Below are positions 36,342 to 46,843 of a stretch of DNA of 64,000 bases, in pieces. Source of the DNA: Bacteroidetes bacterium UBA1312. Its GTDB lineage: Bacteria > Bacteroidota > Bacteroidia > Chitinophagales > Chitinophagaceae. The stretch lies in contig DBTQ01000010.1 of NCBI GenBank assembly GCA_002307135.1, forward strand, positions 179,799 to 243,798, given 5' to 3'. Each line of letters starts with the position of its first letter. Position 1 is the first letter of the stretch. The notes beneath the pieces were generated by a model that was not told where the DNA came from, ran no database searches, and worked only from the letters and a program-made list of their open reading frames with translations. Made by a program: the position numbers and the translations under genes.

Positions 36342-38780
36342 TTAATTATGCATGTCCGCTGCCATTGCCGCAATACCTTTTTCCATTGAACCATGCAACT
36401 GCGCCGCTTCCATGACTTTTACACGTTCTTTCCCTTCAGTTGTAAAGGCCAGGTATTCCTCTGTACATAGTTCATTCCGGTACACCTTTTGGATTTGCCC
36501 CCCGATGTCAATAAAAATTTCCCGGTCATCTTTGTTGACCGATAACAGGATTGTTTTTCCTTTTTCAGAAAGGCCGAGGGTCTCTTGCAGTTTATCAAAC
36601 TTGTTGATGAACTTTTTCATGTCCATCAGTATCTTGATATCGGCGTTGTTGATGATCGCATCCTTGACAATAGGTGAGCTGATCAAATCATCCAATTCTT
36701 GTGTAATCACAATCGGTACACCGTTAAACTTTCGGATCGTTTTAAAAGCGTATTTGAGAAATTCCGCCATTCCCGATTTGGCAATGGCCTTCCAACATTC
36801 GTCTATGGTGAGCACTTTGCGGATTCCTTTTAGTTTCCGCATTTTAGAAATGAAGAGTTCAATTAAAATCAGCGTTACAACCGGAAATAAAATTGGATGA
36901 TCCTTAATATTATCGAGCTCTATGACTATGAATGGCTGATTCAGCAAATCGAGATTCTCTGTCGCGTTCAATAAATAATCAAATTCACCATCTCTGTAAA
37001 ACGGCCTAAGTACATAAAGAAAGTTGTCGAGATCAAAGTCTTTATCCTTCACTTTATGGGAACGGAGTACCGCTACATAAGTACCTTCCAGGTATTCGTA
37101 AAAACTATTGAAACACGGAAAAATGCTGACATCGGCTTTCAACAAATCGTAATAACCCTGCAGGGCATTGGACAATGCGACATATTCTGAGCGGTTGAAA
37201 TTTTCATTTTCCTGTTTCCATAAACTGACCAGCAGTGATTTCAGGCTTTCCTTTTTTTCGGTATCCAAAACCTGTCCTTCCGGCAGGTAAAAGGGATTGA
37301 AACGAATGGGATTGCTTTCCTCATAAGTAAAATAGTAACCACCTACCAACTCACATAGCCCTTTATAGCTTCCTCCAATATCAACAGTCAAACAATGTGC
37401 GCCCTGCTCATACAATGAGTTTAGGATATGGTTTACCGTCATCGATTTTCCCCCACCACTGGTCCCGCAGACCAGCATTCCCATATTGGATGAAATTCCA
37501 GCCTCACGTGGCGCATCCAGCATATCCACATATAGGGGGCGCGAAGAAAGCCGGTCACAGAAGCGGATACCTTCACTGGGCTTGACACTTCTTGGTGCGC
37601 CTTCGAGATTTAAAAAACAGGTGGCCTGTTCCAAAAATGTATCGAAAGTATCGTTGTAGGGAAAGTCCGCTTCATTGCCCGGTATGCCAGCCCAGAAGAT
37701 TTGTGCTGCGCCTACCGTTTCTTCTTTGGCCACAGCATCCATTTGCGCTAAAGCCGAACTGACCGAATTTTTGATGCCCTTTAAATTTTCCTTGTCTTCA
37801 TCCCAAACCAGTACATTGAAATGAGCTTTCACCGGTAAACGTTGCTGGCTGATGGTTTCATTCAAAAAGTCATTGACCGAATCCCTGGCTATACTGTTCT
37901 CCCTGCTGTAAGCGGATAAAGATTGTAAGCGTAGCTTTTTGCTCTCCAGTTTTTTAATCGTTGCCCTTTCGTCTTCGATGAAGACATATTGATTGTAGAT
38001 ATGGTTAAAGGGCAATAGCTGTCCGAGGGAACTGGCAAAGCCCATGCTGAACTTGGTCCGGTCCGTGCTAAACTTATCATAGGTAATACGGCTTCCACAA
38101 AGTGCTGGAAGATCAGTCACATCAGCCAGCGTATATAACTGGCAATGCTTGTTGCCGACTTTGATACCATCCCCAAATGCAATATCCTCGATCAACAGTG
38201 AATCCGAATTGTTAGATAAGCGGCAATATTGTTCGATGATACCGGCTTTCTTTCGCTCACTGGTCAATTCTATATCACTCAGGCGTTGAAGGTTCACAAA
38301 GCCCGTATCTTCCATGATCTTTTTGAACTGCCCACAGGAATCTAAAAACCTTTGCAGCAGTTCTGCTTTTATCGTTTGATCCGGTACAATAGATTTACGC
38401 AATAGGTTCGAAAACAGCGAACTGCTTTGTTTCCGTCCTGCCGGCTTTTGGGTAAGGAAAATATAACAGCTATGGTCTATGTAAGCCCTGCCATCAAAGT
38501 GGCGGTCTGCCGAACGACCCAAGAAACTCCTGTCTGCTGATTGTTCCGGCTTATAAGTTGCGTCCGTGAACCAATCCTGTTTATGAAAGACCGAGAACTT
38601 AGGTAATAATTTTATGGCTTTCACCCAGGCCTGGTGAAAGGCTTCATAATCCTGATCACTCAGCGTAAAAATTTCCGGCAGCTCTGCCTTAAAGGCAATC
38701 GTTATATCCCCTTGTTTACTCAGGATACAATCATGCTCCACGCCCATGATGGGTAATATATCGTTCATCCACTTTTCCAT
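36342..38780 (-). CDS. traG: TraG, VirB4-type conjugation ATPase
   Basis: 812 residues. Walker A is GTSGGGKS near residues 436-443 and Walker B is VLTIDECWKAI near residue 657. The N-terminal half carries the VirB4 membrane-complex region with MGVEHDCILSKQGDITIAFK. The TIRKFNGVPIVITQELDDL segment after Walker B is also typical. It powers pilus assembly and substrate translocation from the cytoplasmic face. In CTnDOT-type elements TraG directly follows TraF; here two paralogous proteins lie between them. Confidence 0.93.
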   Translation of the reverse strand: MEKWMNDILPIMGVEHDCILSKQGDITIAFKAELPEIFTLSDQDYEAFHQAWVKAIKLLPKFSVFHKQDWFTDATYKPEQSADRSFLGRSADRHFDGRAYIDHSCYIFLTQKPAGRKQSSSLFSNLLRKSIVPDQTIKAELLQRFLDSCGQFKKIMEDTGFVNLQRLSDIELTSERKKAGIIEQYCRLSNNSDSLLIEDIAFGDGIKVGNKHCQLYTLADVTDLPALCGSRITYDKFSTDRTKFSMGFASSLGQLLPFNHIYNQYVFIEDERATIKKLESKKLRLQSLSAYSRENSIARDSVNDFLNETISQQRLPVKAHFNVLVWDEDKENLKGIKNSVSSALAQMDAVAKEETVGAAQIFWAGIPGNEADFPYNDTFDTFLEQATCFLNLEGAPRSVKPSEGIRFCDRLSSRPLYVDMLDAPREAGISSNMGMLVCGTSGGGKSMTVNHILNSLYEQGAHCLTVDIGGSYKGLCELVGGYYFTYEESNPIRFNPFYLPEGQVLDTEKKESLKSLLVSLWKQENENFNRSEYVALSNALQGYYDLLKADVSIFPCFNSFYEYLEGTYVAVLRSHKVKDKDFDLDNFLYVLRPFYRDGEFDYLLNATENLDLLNQPFIVIELDNIKDHPILFPVVTLILIELFISKMRKLKGIRKVLTIDECWKAIAKSGMAEFLKYAFKTIRKFNGVPIVITQELDDLISSPIVKDAIINNADIKILMDMKKFINKFDKLQETLGLSEKGKTILLSVNKDDREIFIDIGGQIQKVYRNELCTEEYLAFTTEGKERVKVMEAAQLHGSMEKGIAAMAADMHN

Positions 38781-38823
38781 TGCACTCCTCCTTTACGATA
38801 ATTATTGATCTTTGTCTAACTCC

Positions 38824-39633
38824 TTACATCCTCCTGCCACGCCGAGCCTTCTTTTCCGGTCTTTTCTTAATTAAGTCGGGTTCCGGTTTCTTTTGCAGAT
38901 TAAGCCGGATGATTTCCGGAAGCCGTGTGTCCATCCAGTTTATTTTTTGGGCCACAAAATGAGATTGTATCGGTGTCGCCCTGAGACATTCCCTTTGATC
39001 GAGCCCATATTTTCGGGCATAGCCTACCGGATCTAATATTTGCTCATGAGGGATTTCTACCACGATGATTTCTGTAGGGATAGCAATAATGTTTTCGTAA
39101 TCCAATTGTTCAAATTCATGTGTTTTGGGATTATAGGGAATGAGGTACCTGTCCCCGTATTCGTGTAAATAATCTTCTATCTCGGTAAAGTTGATGCCCA
39201 GCGTAGAAAAATCATCTTTAGGCCGTAAACAATCCATCGGTATATCCACATAAAACAAATGATCTGCTATATCAATCGTGGTTAACCGTCCTTGCAACCT
39301 CGCAGCAAGCACTTCCTGATCTACCATAAGGTCAAAATCTGTTTTGCCTTCTAATTCGAATACTGTCTTCCCGTATTTTTCTGCCATCCCAACAGGATCA
39401 AGATGGATTAATTGAGGTAGCTCTATAGTGACGATATCCGCATCACGATTGAATAATCCGGGCAGGTTTATCAGCATCCGGTCATACTCGAATGCGTAAT
39501 GTGTTCCCATATCCCGCATATCTAAAATCGAAATTGTATTTTCAGGATTTGCTGCTTCCCTAAGTTCTTTAAGTGATACATCGACAAAGAATGTTGTTCC
39601 TTCAATTTCTGTTGTTGGTAATTGCCGTTCCAT
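38824..39633 (-). CDS. Internally duplicated tra-region protein, copy 1
   Basis: 269 residues, no signal peptide or membrane segment. The two halves resemble each other: first GTTFFVDVSLKELR ... VTIELPQLIHLDPVGMAEKYG, then DHLFYVDIPMDCLRP ... IIVVEIPHEQILDPVGYARKYG. A basic tail follows (KKRPEKKARRGRRM). Each half thus has an F-x-V-D start and an LDPVGxAxKYG end about 110 residues apart. The next gene has the same design. I recognise no named domain. Its place between TraF and TraG suggests a role in, or cargo of, the transfer system. Confidence 0.7.
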   Translation of the reverse strand: MERQLPTTEIEGTTFFVDVSLKELREAANPENTISILDMRDMGTHYAFEYDRMLINLPGLFNRDADIVTIELPQLIHLDPVGMAEKYGKTVFELEGKTDFDLMVDQEVLAARLQGRLTTIDIADHLFYVDIPMDCLRPKDDFSTLGINFTEIEDYLHEYGDRYLIPYNPKTHEFEQLDYENIIAIPTEIIVVEIPHEQILDPVGYARKYGLDQRECLRATPIQSHFVAQKINWMDTRLPEIIRLNLQKKPEPDLIKKRPEKKARRGRRM

Positions 39634-39655
39634 ATTGTTCTGTTTATTTTTTTGG

Positions 39656-40438
39656 TTAAAGTCTATTCCTTCTTTTTTGAGGGGGAAGCCCCTTGCTTTG
39701 CCGATCAGTCCATTGGTAGAGTTCGGGTAATTTATTCTTCTCGCTCACCTGTTTTACTTCGGCTATATGAGTGGCTAATGGTGGAAACTTCCAAACGAAG
39801 TAGAGTTCATTCAATTGGTTTAATTTGGCCATACCAATAGGGTCAATATGAGCCAATGGCGGTATCTTCAGCAGCGAGACTTTATCCGGAAGCATATTCC
39901 GGTTTTCATCGATTGGGAATGTGCTTCCTGACTTTGGTTCATAGAGGCACATCAAACTTTGCCGGTCTGCCGATAGCTTAAATGTGCTGGTTCTAATGAT
40001 AGGTACATCATGATCATACTCCGCTTTTAATTGTCCTTTAACTACATCAAGAGCGTAAGGCTTATTGTTGATCTCAACCAAAGGCGGCTTGCCTTTTAAG
40101 CGTGCTACAATTATTTGTTCGTGCAACTGGAGTGTAACCCGCCATTGGTCCTTCAGTTCATCGGGATGGACGCGATACTTTTCTGCCATACCTTCCGGAT
40201 CAAGTTCTATCATGGTGGGAACCTTCACCCTGATTACACCTGTTGCCTCATCAAATGGAGCATGGATGTTCTTGTAAGCAGGATCAAAATCGAATTCGTA
40301 ATGGGTCAGCTTAAAATCCATGTGCGTAAAGCGGATTTTATTATAAGCATCGTCCACTTGCACCAGCCATTCGTTTTTAACGTCAACATTAAATGTTGTC
40401 CCATGTATGTTCCATTTTGGTAATTCCCGTTTCATCAT
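39656..40438 (-). CDS. Internally duplicated tra-region protein, copy 2
   Basis: 260 residues, paralogous to the downstream gene. First half: GTTFNVDVKNEWLVQ ... VPTMIELDPEGMAEKYR; second half: NKPYALDVVKGQLKA ... IPPLAHIDPIGMAKLN. It ends in a basic KRRNRL tail. The LDPxGMA element appears in both halves of both proteins, making four copies in 1.6 kb. Function unknown; not membrane-bound by sequence. Confidence 0.7.
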   Translation of the reverse strand: MMKRELPKWNIHGTTFNVDVKNEWLVQVDDAYNKIRFTHMDFKLTHYEFDFDPAYKNIHAPFDEATGVIRVKVPTMIELDPEGMAEKYRVHPDELKDQWRVTLQLHEQIIVARLKGKPPLVEINNKPYALDVVKGQLKAEYDHDVPIIRTSTFKLSADRQSLMCLYEPKSGSTFPIDENRNMLPDKVSLLKIPPLAHIDPIGMAKLNQLNELYFVWKFPPLATHIAEVKQVSEKNKLPELYQWTDRQSKGLPPQKRRNRL

Positions 40439-40446
40439 TCCCTCCC

Positions 40447-40764
40447 TTATTTTTTGATCTTAAATACTTCCCTGCTGTTGTTTTTGACCACTTTCGGGAC
40501 GCTCCTTTTGGCGATTGCTTTCATCATCCCATATTCCCCGTAAGTATTGCTCATAGCATAGACCTTAATGACCAGTACTGTTCCCGCGATCAGAATTACT
40601 CCGATACAGATAAAAGAGTTGACACCAATGATGTACATAGCAGAAAACAAGACCAATAAACTAACTATACCACCACCCAAATACCAGATGTACTGTCCCT
40701 TGAGGCCGCGGAACTCAATACTTTTATTGATGCCTTTGTTGATTTGATAGACGCTGTTAGCCAT
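40447..40764 (-). CDS. traF: TraF, small conjugation membrane protein (DUF4133)
   Basis: 105 residues with two adjacent membrane helices (YIWYLGGGIVSLLVLFSAMYIIGV and FICIGVILIAGTVLVIKVYAM). It begins VYQINKGINKSIEFRGLKGQYI, the DUF4133 pattern. It is thought to be the VirB3 counterpart of Bacteroides conjugation systems. It lies 7 bp after the giant helicase gene and 9 bp before the next gene. Confidence 0.85.
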   Translation of the reverse strand: MANSVYQINKGINKSIEFRGLKGQYIWYLGGGIVSLLVLFSAMYIIGVNSFICIGVILIAGTVLVIKVYAMSNTYGEYGMMKAIAKRSVPKVVKNNSREVFKIKK

Positions 40765-40770
40765 TTTGTT

Positions 40771-43700
40771 TTACATTTTAAATTTTCTGGAACGCTTTGC
40801 AACAGGTTCCTTTAATGATATTGCAGTCTTCAAGTTGTAATTTCCGGAACCCCGTACCTGCTCCGGAAACATTTTTATAATGGGCATGATGAGTACTGAA
40901 TCATGTACAGGGATTTTTTCTACTTCATTTGGCACCTCATTTGGCACCTCTATTGGCACCTCATTTGCTTTCAGCTGATTTTCCAGTATTTTTAAAGAGA
41001 TTTCCCGTCCCAGATACTCAACCTGTATTTTCATTTCCTTTAACTCAACTTCCTTTTCAAATGGCTTTTCAATAATCCTTTTGAGCAGTGGTATATTCGT
41101 TTCTATTTCTTTGAGTTCTTTCTTATGGCTTTCCATTAACTGGTCCACATGGTCTATCGCATTCAGGAATATTCTTGCGGCCAGTTTTGGATTATCGGTA
41201 TTGGGGTAACCATTGTTGTAGCTGTAATTGATCCCCTCAGTTTCCCTTTGCGCAGAAAAGGTATTGGTATAATACACGGCCATCTTCGTGCTATCATAAT
41301 CCACATTCCCTTGCTCATCTTCCGGGTATCGAGTGCGTTTAAATGGATGGATCAGTAATTTATATCCGTAGAGTGACCCTATTTCAACGTTAGTACCTCC
41401 GGTCCATTCATTTGTATGGAGCTGAATGAGGTAATTACCAATGTCCACCGGGTTCGTACTTTTACAGCCATCCAACTGAAGGGGATTTACTTTTGTGCCA
41501 TCCTTTTCAAATCGCAATTGACTATGGTAAAAGCTGCTGTCATCATGGAGCATTTTTACGATTCCCCTCACCCTTTCCTGTTTCGATTCGAGTTCCTCCA
41601 GCTTGTATTTACTATGGGTTGTTTCACTGAAATGTGCTTTTTTAAGATTTTCCAATACTGCGATTTTCTTTTCCAGTTTTGTCTTTTCCAGTAAGCTGGT
41701 ATCACCTGATAGGATCGCGATATACTCCGCGAAATTCATCCCGCTTTTTTCATCAATAGAACCTTCGTCAATACTGCGTACACTGAGTTCGTTATTTTTC
41801 ATCTGTGAGATGAACAGCTGCTTATTTTTTAACAGGTTGAACTTGTAGTTATCCAATGATTGCTCCACTGCATATATGAATACCCGTACTTTGTTGCCAA
41901 AATGTGCTTTGGCTAACCAGTTTCCTTGTCGCCCGCCACGACCATTACGCTGTTCCAGCTCAGAAGGCTTCCAGGGAATATCCATATGGTGCATAGCAAC
42001 AATCCTTTCCTGTACATTCAGCCCTGTTCCTGCCTTATCGGTGCTGCCTAATAATATCCGAATCTGGCCCTTATTCATTTTACGGAACAGTTCCGGTTTC
42101 CTTTTCTCTGTCCAATTATGGATAAAAGTGATTTCTTCGGCAGGTATCTGAAAATCCCTTACCAGCTTTTCTTTCAGCGCATCATAAATATTAAAAGCAT
42201 CCGGCTTGGGCGTACCTATATCCGAGAAGATGACCTGTGTTCCTTTGTGGGCACTACTTTCTCTGTATATCGCTGCCACGTTACGGGCGCAAACATTGAC
42301 CTTGTTATCCGGGTGGTCCGCGTAGCCTTCATTGATCAGGCGCATATCCACTGCCATCTTTTTTGCATAATTGGTGGCGATCAGCATTTTTGCCTTACGC
42401 TCCGATTCACTGAGTTCTGCTCTTCCTATAAATGTGGCATTACCCGTACTGGCAAAAGCCATTAAGTTCTTGATGAATTGCTGCTGGTCAGGTGTTGGCT
42501 TGATATTGATGAGTTGCTCATCGAGTTCCGGTTTATCCAGTTGTATATGTGCCGCTGTTTTATAATCCGTGATCTCATTATAGAACAAAGCCAGTTCGGG
42601 GACTTTTATAAAATTGCGGAAACGTTCTTTAGCTATAATTTCATTGGTAACAGAAAACTCGAAGTCCGTTGTTTTTTTGGCAAACACAGCCGCCCAGCCA
42701 TCAAAATTCTGGACACCTTGGCGCTCCATTTCTTTTGGCCGCAGGTATTTAAAAATGAGGTACAATTCAGTAAGGCTATTGGAGATAGGCGTACCTGATA
42801 AAAATGTACTGCATAAGTCTGCATCAAATTTATTTTGCAGAGTGCGCAGTGCAAATAACAGGTTAAGCGCTTTCTGGCTGCCTTCCATATTGCCCAATCC
42901 TGCAACACGATTGTGCCTGGTGGTAAAAGTGAGGTTCTTGTACTTATGGCTTTCATCAATAAAGAGATGGTCGATACCCATCGTTTTAAAATCAATGCCC
43001 TGGTCTTTTTTGTCCTCAATTCTTTGCTCCAGACTCGACAGATTGTAGGAGAGATTCCGTTTCCTGATCTCTAGTCCCTTGAGCATACTTTTAGAAATCG
43101 AACCACCAATAGCTTTAACCGTATCTAAATCCCGTTCTACATTGTCGAGTTCCTCCTGGAATATGCTGCGTTGCATTTCAGGTGACTGGGGGATCTTGCT
43201 GAACTGGTCATGGGTGATGATGATACAATCCCAATTGTTGTTTTTGATCTCATGGAATATCCGTAGCCTGTTCTTTGGTGAATAATCATCTTCATTAGGC
43301 GCAAGTATCCTTGCTTTGGGATAAGCTTTTTTATAGGTGTCCCTGATCTGGTCCACATTGGCTTTTAAGGCCAGAATCATCGGTTTATGGGCAATGCCCA
43401 ACCTTTTCATTTCATGGGCAGCAACAATCATGGTCAGGGTTTTGCCCAAGCCCACTTCATGGTCAATTAATGCACCCCTGTTCTGAACGGTACGCCATAC
43501 AGAATTTTTCTGCGAACTGTAGAGGTCACTGATGCCCAAAGCTTGCTTATCCAGCCCAGGAAAAGAAAGGTGACTGCCATCATATGCTGCCAGGCGATAA
43601 CAGTTGAAGATGTCGTTGTATAAAGTCTCCAGTGATTTCTTTTCTTCTTCGGGCAGCAATTGCAGCCAATCAATAAATCCGTTACGGAGATTTTCTATTT

Positions 43701-46371
43701 TCTGATGTGCCAGTTGTGTAGCATCATTATCGGGGTATCGTACTGTCTTGTCGCCTACTGCAACCTCATAAGTAAAGAAGGGCGTCGTATTTTCAAGTGC
43801 ATGTTCCAGTAATGAGGCGCCATACATATTTTGACCGCTCTTGGGACGTATTGCATATTCTTGGTCAATCTTCGCATTGCTCCCTTTTACAGCTACCTTA
43901 AAAGTATCCACAGAACCGAAGTATTGTACCTGGGCATCCAGTTCAAAAATATGGCTCGCATAGCGGCTGTAATAGTCAGTAGGTATCCAGCGTTCCCCCA
44001 AATTAAAGTCCAGCAGCTCAAACAGGATCTTTTCGGGTTGTACTTTTTCAATGGCTCCAAGGCTACGGGCATATTCCGTATTTTCAGGGTCTTCCTTTAC
44101 AAGGGATTGAGCATCCTTTAGTTTTTGGACTACATTACCACTCAGGTACCTATCCGCAGTTTCCCAAACGCTTAAGAATGGATTTAAATAAATGCGGTTC
44201 CCTAATGCACTGATCAACTCCGGCTCATTTAATCCGGTAACTTCTTGCAAATAGTTTAAATCAATCCGCCCAAAATCGTTCAGGCAACGGGCTAATGCTT
44301 CGTCCGTATTGTCTGTTCTGAACAGTTCTTCACTCTTTTGCAGGGATTGCAACAGAATATCTGCCTTCACGAACCGTTCCCCGTCTTTGCGTTCCAGTGA
44401 TGCCAATAGTTGCAATCCGAATGCACTGTCTTCAATGATCAGCTTTTTATTACCCGGAAGATTTAATGTACCAAAAGCATCTGTGAATGCATCATAAGCT
44501 TTATTCAAAGATTCCCTTTGCAATTCATTCAACGGCGTTTCTATATCATGGGTAAGCATCAGGTATTGATCCCGAAGCGGTACATAATGAAGGTAAAAAG
44601 GCCGATTGTTTTGGGAACTGAGGGCAGAAAAGATTGCGGCACTATTTTCAGGATCTACATTGGAGAGTACACCCACCTGATCATTAAAGCAAACCAATGT
44701 GCCACTTTTGTAAAATGGTTTAAGTCCGGTAAAAAGGTTTGTTCCCTTCTTTACCAATCCAAAAGGTTCTTTTAAACTCTCATCCCCCGAATAGATATAA
44801 TCGTATCCAAATTGTGGTAAGGCGTGAGCCACATTTTCCAATTCCTTCTGGAGTCCTGCTGCCGTCATCCATGTGGCCGGAAACGTAATCTCTGCTACAT
44901 TGGAATAGAGCTTATACAAGTAGTTGGCGGGTTTGATGCCCTTAGCAGTAATCAACACGATACTTTCGTGTTCGGGTTGCGCAGTTGTTTTAACGGTACT
45001 GATCAGCCTTGCCGTCTGCTTTTGCACCAACTTTACATCTGACTCATTAATATAAGCCATCGCACGATTGATGTTTTCAGCAGGAGCAATATCAAACAAA
45101 CCCAGTTGGATATGGACAGCTTCATGTTTGCTTTCAGGAAGAGGTAAAAAGGTAAATCTTTTATGCTCCATCCTGGTTTCAAAAAAGAAACTCAGTGCCG
45201 TGTTGCGAAAAGCCTCCCTGTTGAAATTTAGTTGCAGGTCTTGGTTGATTTGTGCTGTAATCTTTCCGGAAATATTATTGATATCCCCATCTTGCCAAAT
45301 AGCTTGTGTTGCCTTCCCATATTGATTGGTGCCTGCTCCTATTTTATTTCCGGCAATGATTTCAGGATGGTTATTGATGTATAAATTTTGATAAAATGAG
45401 CCGTATTCATTGTTCAATTCTATGGTTTGCAGTAATTGTTTTTCTGCTTCAGACAACGCTTGCTTACTACTGTTCTTTTGAACCAAAAGCAAATGGCTTG
45501 GAGCTTCCGTACCACCGGTATCCAGCATCAGGTTATCGGGCATTACGCTGAGTGATAAAAAATCAGCCTTTTCAAAAACGTATTCCCGTACTGTAAAGTT
45601 GGCCATTGAATTGAGGAACCCATCAGTCGTGACATAGGCCATAATTCCGCCATCCGCAAGCTTTTCTAAGCCTTTGGCGAAGAAATAATTATGTACCCTA
45701 TTAGTAAGTAATGGGATTTGAAGGTTACTAATAGCTTCATCATAGATTTTGAAATTCCCGAAAGGGATATTGCTTACTACAAGATCATATTTACCGTTTT
45801 CCTTTTCAGATGTTTCCTCCAGTCCACATATATGTATCTGTGTTGGCACAATGGAATTACTGTATAATGCCTGTAAAACCTTACCGGTTAAAATATCTTT
45901 TTCAACCGCTGTGATCTGTTGTAGTTCCGGAAATGCTTTTACTGCTTCGGATATAAATATGCCGGCACCTGCTGAAGGTTCATACATCCTTTGCGGCATA
46001 ATGCCATTTTCCGCTAATACCTGAAAAAGTGTTTGAGGTATAACTTGCGGGGTATAAAAAGCAGTCAGTACACTTTCCTTTATAGAAGAAACGACCTCTT
46101 TATATTGTTGCTCATTAAAATGCGCTTTTAATAATTGATGCAGACTGGTAATCCCTTCATGTAAACGGAGATCAGCCTCAGTAGCACCTAACGCTATCCA
46201 CTCCTGTTGGTCCGCATCAGGTAACAGTATGGCTTTGATGCCACCGAAACCGGCATATTTTCTTAATGCAGTTTGGTCTGCATCGCTCAACACATCCCCT
46301 TGCTGATATGCAAGGGCAATGCGGATTGCCGCTATATTGTCGTTAAGTTTATATTGTAGATTGTAAGCCAT
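40771..46371 (-). CDS. Giant N6-adenine methylase / SNF2-like helicase
   Basis: 1866 residues. N-terminal methylase: YEPSAGAGIF near residue 126 (SAM motif I) and LVVSNIPFGNF near residue 195 (catalytic NPPF in the form NIPF). Helicase core: DHEVGLGKTLTM near 970 (Walker A), FIDESHKYKN near 1133 (DESH), FLSGTPISNS (motif III), and TDKAGTGLNVQ plus QRNGRGGRQGN near 1473 (motifs V-VI). Such fused proteins recur in Bacteroidota conjugative elements and may modify or unwind incoming DNA to escape restriction. That role is inferred. Helicase and methylase motifs look intact. Confidence 0.88.
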   Translation of the reverse strand: MAYNLQYKLNDNIAAIRIALAYQQGDVLSDADQTALRKYAGFGGIKAILLPDADQQEWIALGATEADLRLHEGITSLHQLLKAHFNEQQYKEVVSSIKESVLTAFYTPQVIPQTLFQVLAENGIMPQRMYEPSAGAGIFISEAVKAFPELQQITAVEKDILTGKVLQALYSNSIVPTQIHICGLEETSEKENGKYDLVVSNIPFGNFKIYDEAISNLQIPLLTNRVHNYFFAKGLEKLADGGIMAYVTTDGFLNSMANFTVREYVFEKADFLSLSVMPDNLMLDTGGTEAPSHLLLVQKNSSKQALSEAEKQLLQTIELNNEYGSFYQNLYINNHPEIIAGNKIGAGTNQYGKATQAIWQDGDINNISGKITAQINQDLQLNFNREAFRNTALSFFFETRMEHKRFTFLPLPESKHEAVHIQLGLFDIAPAENINRAMAYINESDVKLVQKQTARLISTVKTTAQPEHESIVLITAKGIKPANYLYKLYSNVAEITFPATWMTAAGLQKELENVAHALPQFGYDYIYSGDESLKEPFGLVKKGTNLFTGLKPFYKSGTLVCFNDQVGVLSNVDPENSAAIFSALSSQNNRPFYLHYVPLRDQYLMLTHDIETPLNELQRESLNKAYDAFTDAFGTLNLPGNKKLIIEDSAFGLQLLASLERKDGERFVKADILLQSLQKSEELFRTDNTDEALARCLNDFGRIDLNYLQEVTGLNEPELISALGNRIYLNPFLSVWETADRYLSGNVVQKLKDAQSLVKEDPENTEYARSLGAIEKVQPEKILFELLDFNLGERWIPTDYYSRYASHIFELDAQVQYFGSVDTFKVAVKGSNAKIDQEYAIRPKSGQNMYGASLLEHALENTTPFFTYEVAVGDKTVRYPDNDATQLAHQKIENLRNGFIDWLQLLPEEEKKSLETLYNDIFNCYRLAAYDGSHLSFPGLDKQALGISDLYSSQKNSVWRTVQNRGALIDHEVGLGKTLTMIVAAHEMKRLGIAHKPMILALKANVDQIRDTYKKAYPKARILAPNEDDYSPKNRLRIFHEIKNNNWDCIIITHDQFSKIPQSPEMQRSIFQEELDNVERDLDTVKAIGGSISKSMLKGLEIRKRNLSYNLSSLEQRIEDKKDQGIDFKTMGIDHLFIDESHKYKNLTFTTRHNRVAGLGNMEGSQKALNLLFALRTLQNKFDADLCSTFLSGTPISNSLTELYLIFKYLRPKEMERQGVQNFDGWAAVFAKKTTDFEFSVTNEIIAKERFRNFIKVPELALFYNEITDYKTAAHIQLDKPELDEQLINIKPTPDQQQFIKNLMAFASTGNATFIGRAELSESERKAKMLIATNYAKKMAVDMRLINEGYADHPDNKVNVCARNVAAIYRESSAHKGTQVIFSDIGTPKPDAFNIYDALKEKLVRDFQIPAEEITFIHNWTEKRKPELFRKMNKGQIRILLGSTDKAGTGLNVQERIVAMHHMDIPWKPSELEQRNGRGGRQGNWLAKAHFGNKVRVFIYAVEQSLDNYKFNLLKNKQLFISQMKNNELSVRSIDEGSIDEKSGMNFAEYIAILSGDTSLLEKTKLEKKIAVLENLKKAHFSETTHSKYKLEELESKQERVRGIVKMLHDDSSFYHSQLRFEKDGTKVNPLQLDGCKSTNPVDIGNYLIQLHTNEWTGGTNVEIGSLYGYKLLIHPFKRTRYPEDEQGNVDYDSTKMAVYYTNTFSAQRETEGINYSYNNGYPNTDNPKLAARIFLNAIDHVDQLMESHKKELKEIETNIPLLKRIIEKPFEKEVELKEMKIQVEYLGREISLKILENQLKANEVPIEVPNEVPNEVEKIPVHDSVLIMPIIKMFPEQVRGSGNYNLKTAISLKEPVAKRSRKFKM

Positions 46372-46403
46372 ACTGCACCGTTTTCATCCCCTCGAAATCT
46401 TTG

Positions 46404-46832
46404 TTAATTGAAATAGTCATGTACTGCGGCGATCACCGCGTAACGCAAGAACCTGTTATCTTCTGTTTCTTCAGAAAAAGCAAAATTGTCAAAAGCTTCT
46501 TTGCAATGCCCGATTAGGTTGATCGTTTCGTAAGTGAGCACTCCTACCTTGACCAGACGATCATAGTCTGCTGTAAACTCTTCTTCAATAATTCCTTTGA
46601 TGTAGTTGAACCTGGAAGGGCGCAAATCTGCCGTCATTGCTTGCAGGCATAATTCCTCAATGATGTAAACAGGTTTATCTTCTTTAAGCAGACTTTCTAC
46701 CATAGGCATTACCGTCAAGACCTTATCTTCGAGATATTGGGTTACTGAATAATCAGCCTGTAGCTGCACTGCCAGATCAGGGTTATTGATCAGCACATAA
46801 GCCCTTAATTTTTCTGTGAGAACACTTTGCAT
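46404..46832 (-). CDS. DUF1896-like conjugative-element protein
   Basis: 142 residues from the ATG at 46830-46832. A longer reading to 46910 is unlikely because it would overlap traE. The chain is helical and acidic (LRAYVLINNPDLAVQLQADYSVTQYLEDKV ... IIEELCLQAMTADLRPSRFNYIKGIIEEEF). The size and position next to the methylase/helicase fit the DUF1896 family, an identification made from memory. No catalytic motif is seen. Confidence 0.6.
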   Translation of the reverse strand: MQSVLTEKLRAYVLINNPDLAVQLQADYSVTQYLEDKVLTVMPMVESLLKEDKPVYIIEELCLQAMTADLRPSRFNYIKGIIEEEFTADYDRLVKVGVLTYETINLIGHCKEAFDNFAFSEETEDNRFLRYAVIAAVHDYFN

Positions 46833-46843
46833 AACTGTAATTT

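Noticed and set aside
41416..44121. Several plus-strand ORFs of 60-150 codons opposite the giant helicase
   Set aside because: They are antisense shadows of a gene with clear motifs and have no supporting domains or start signals.
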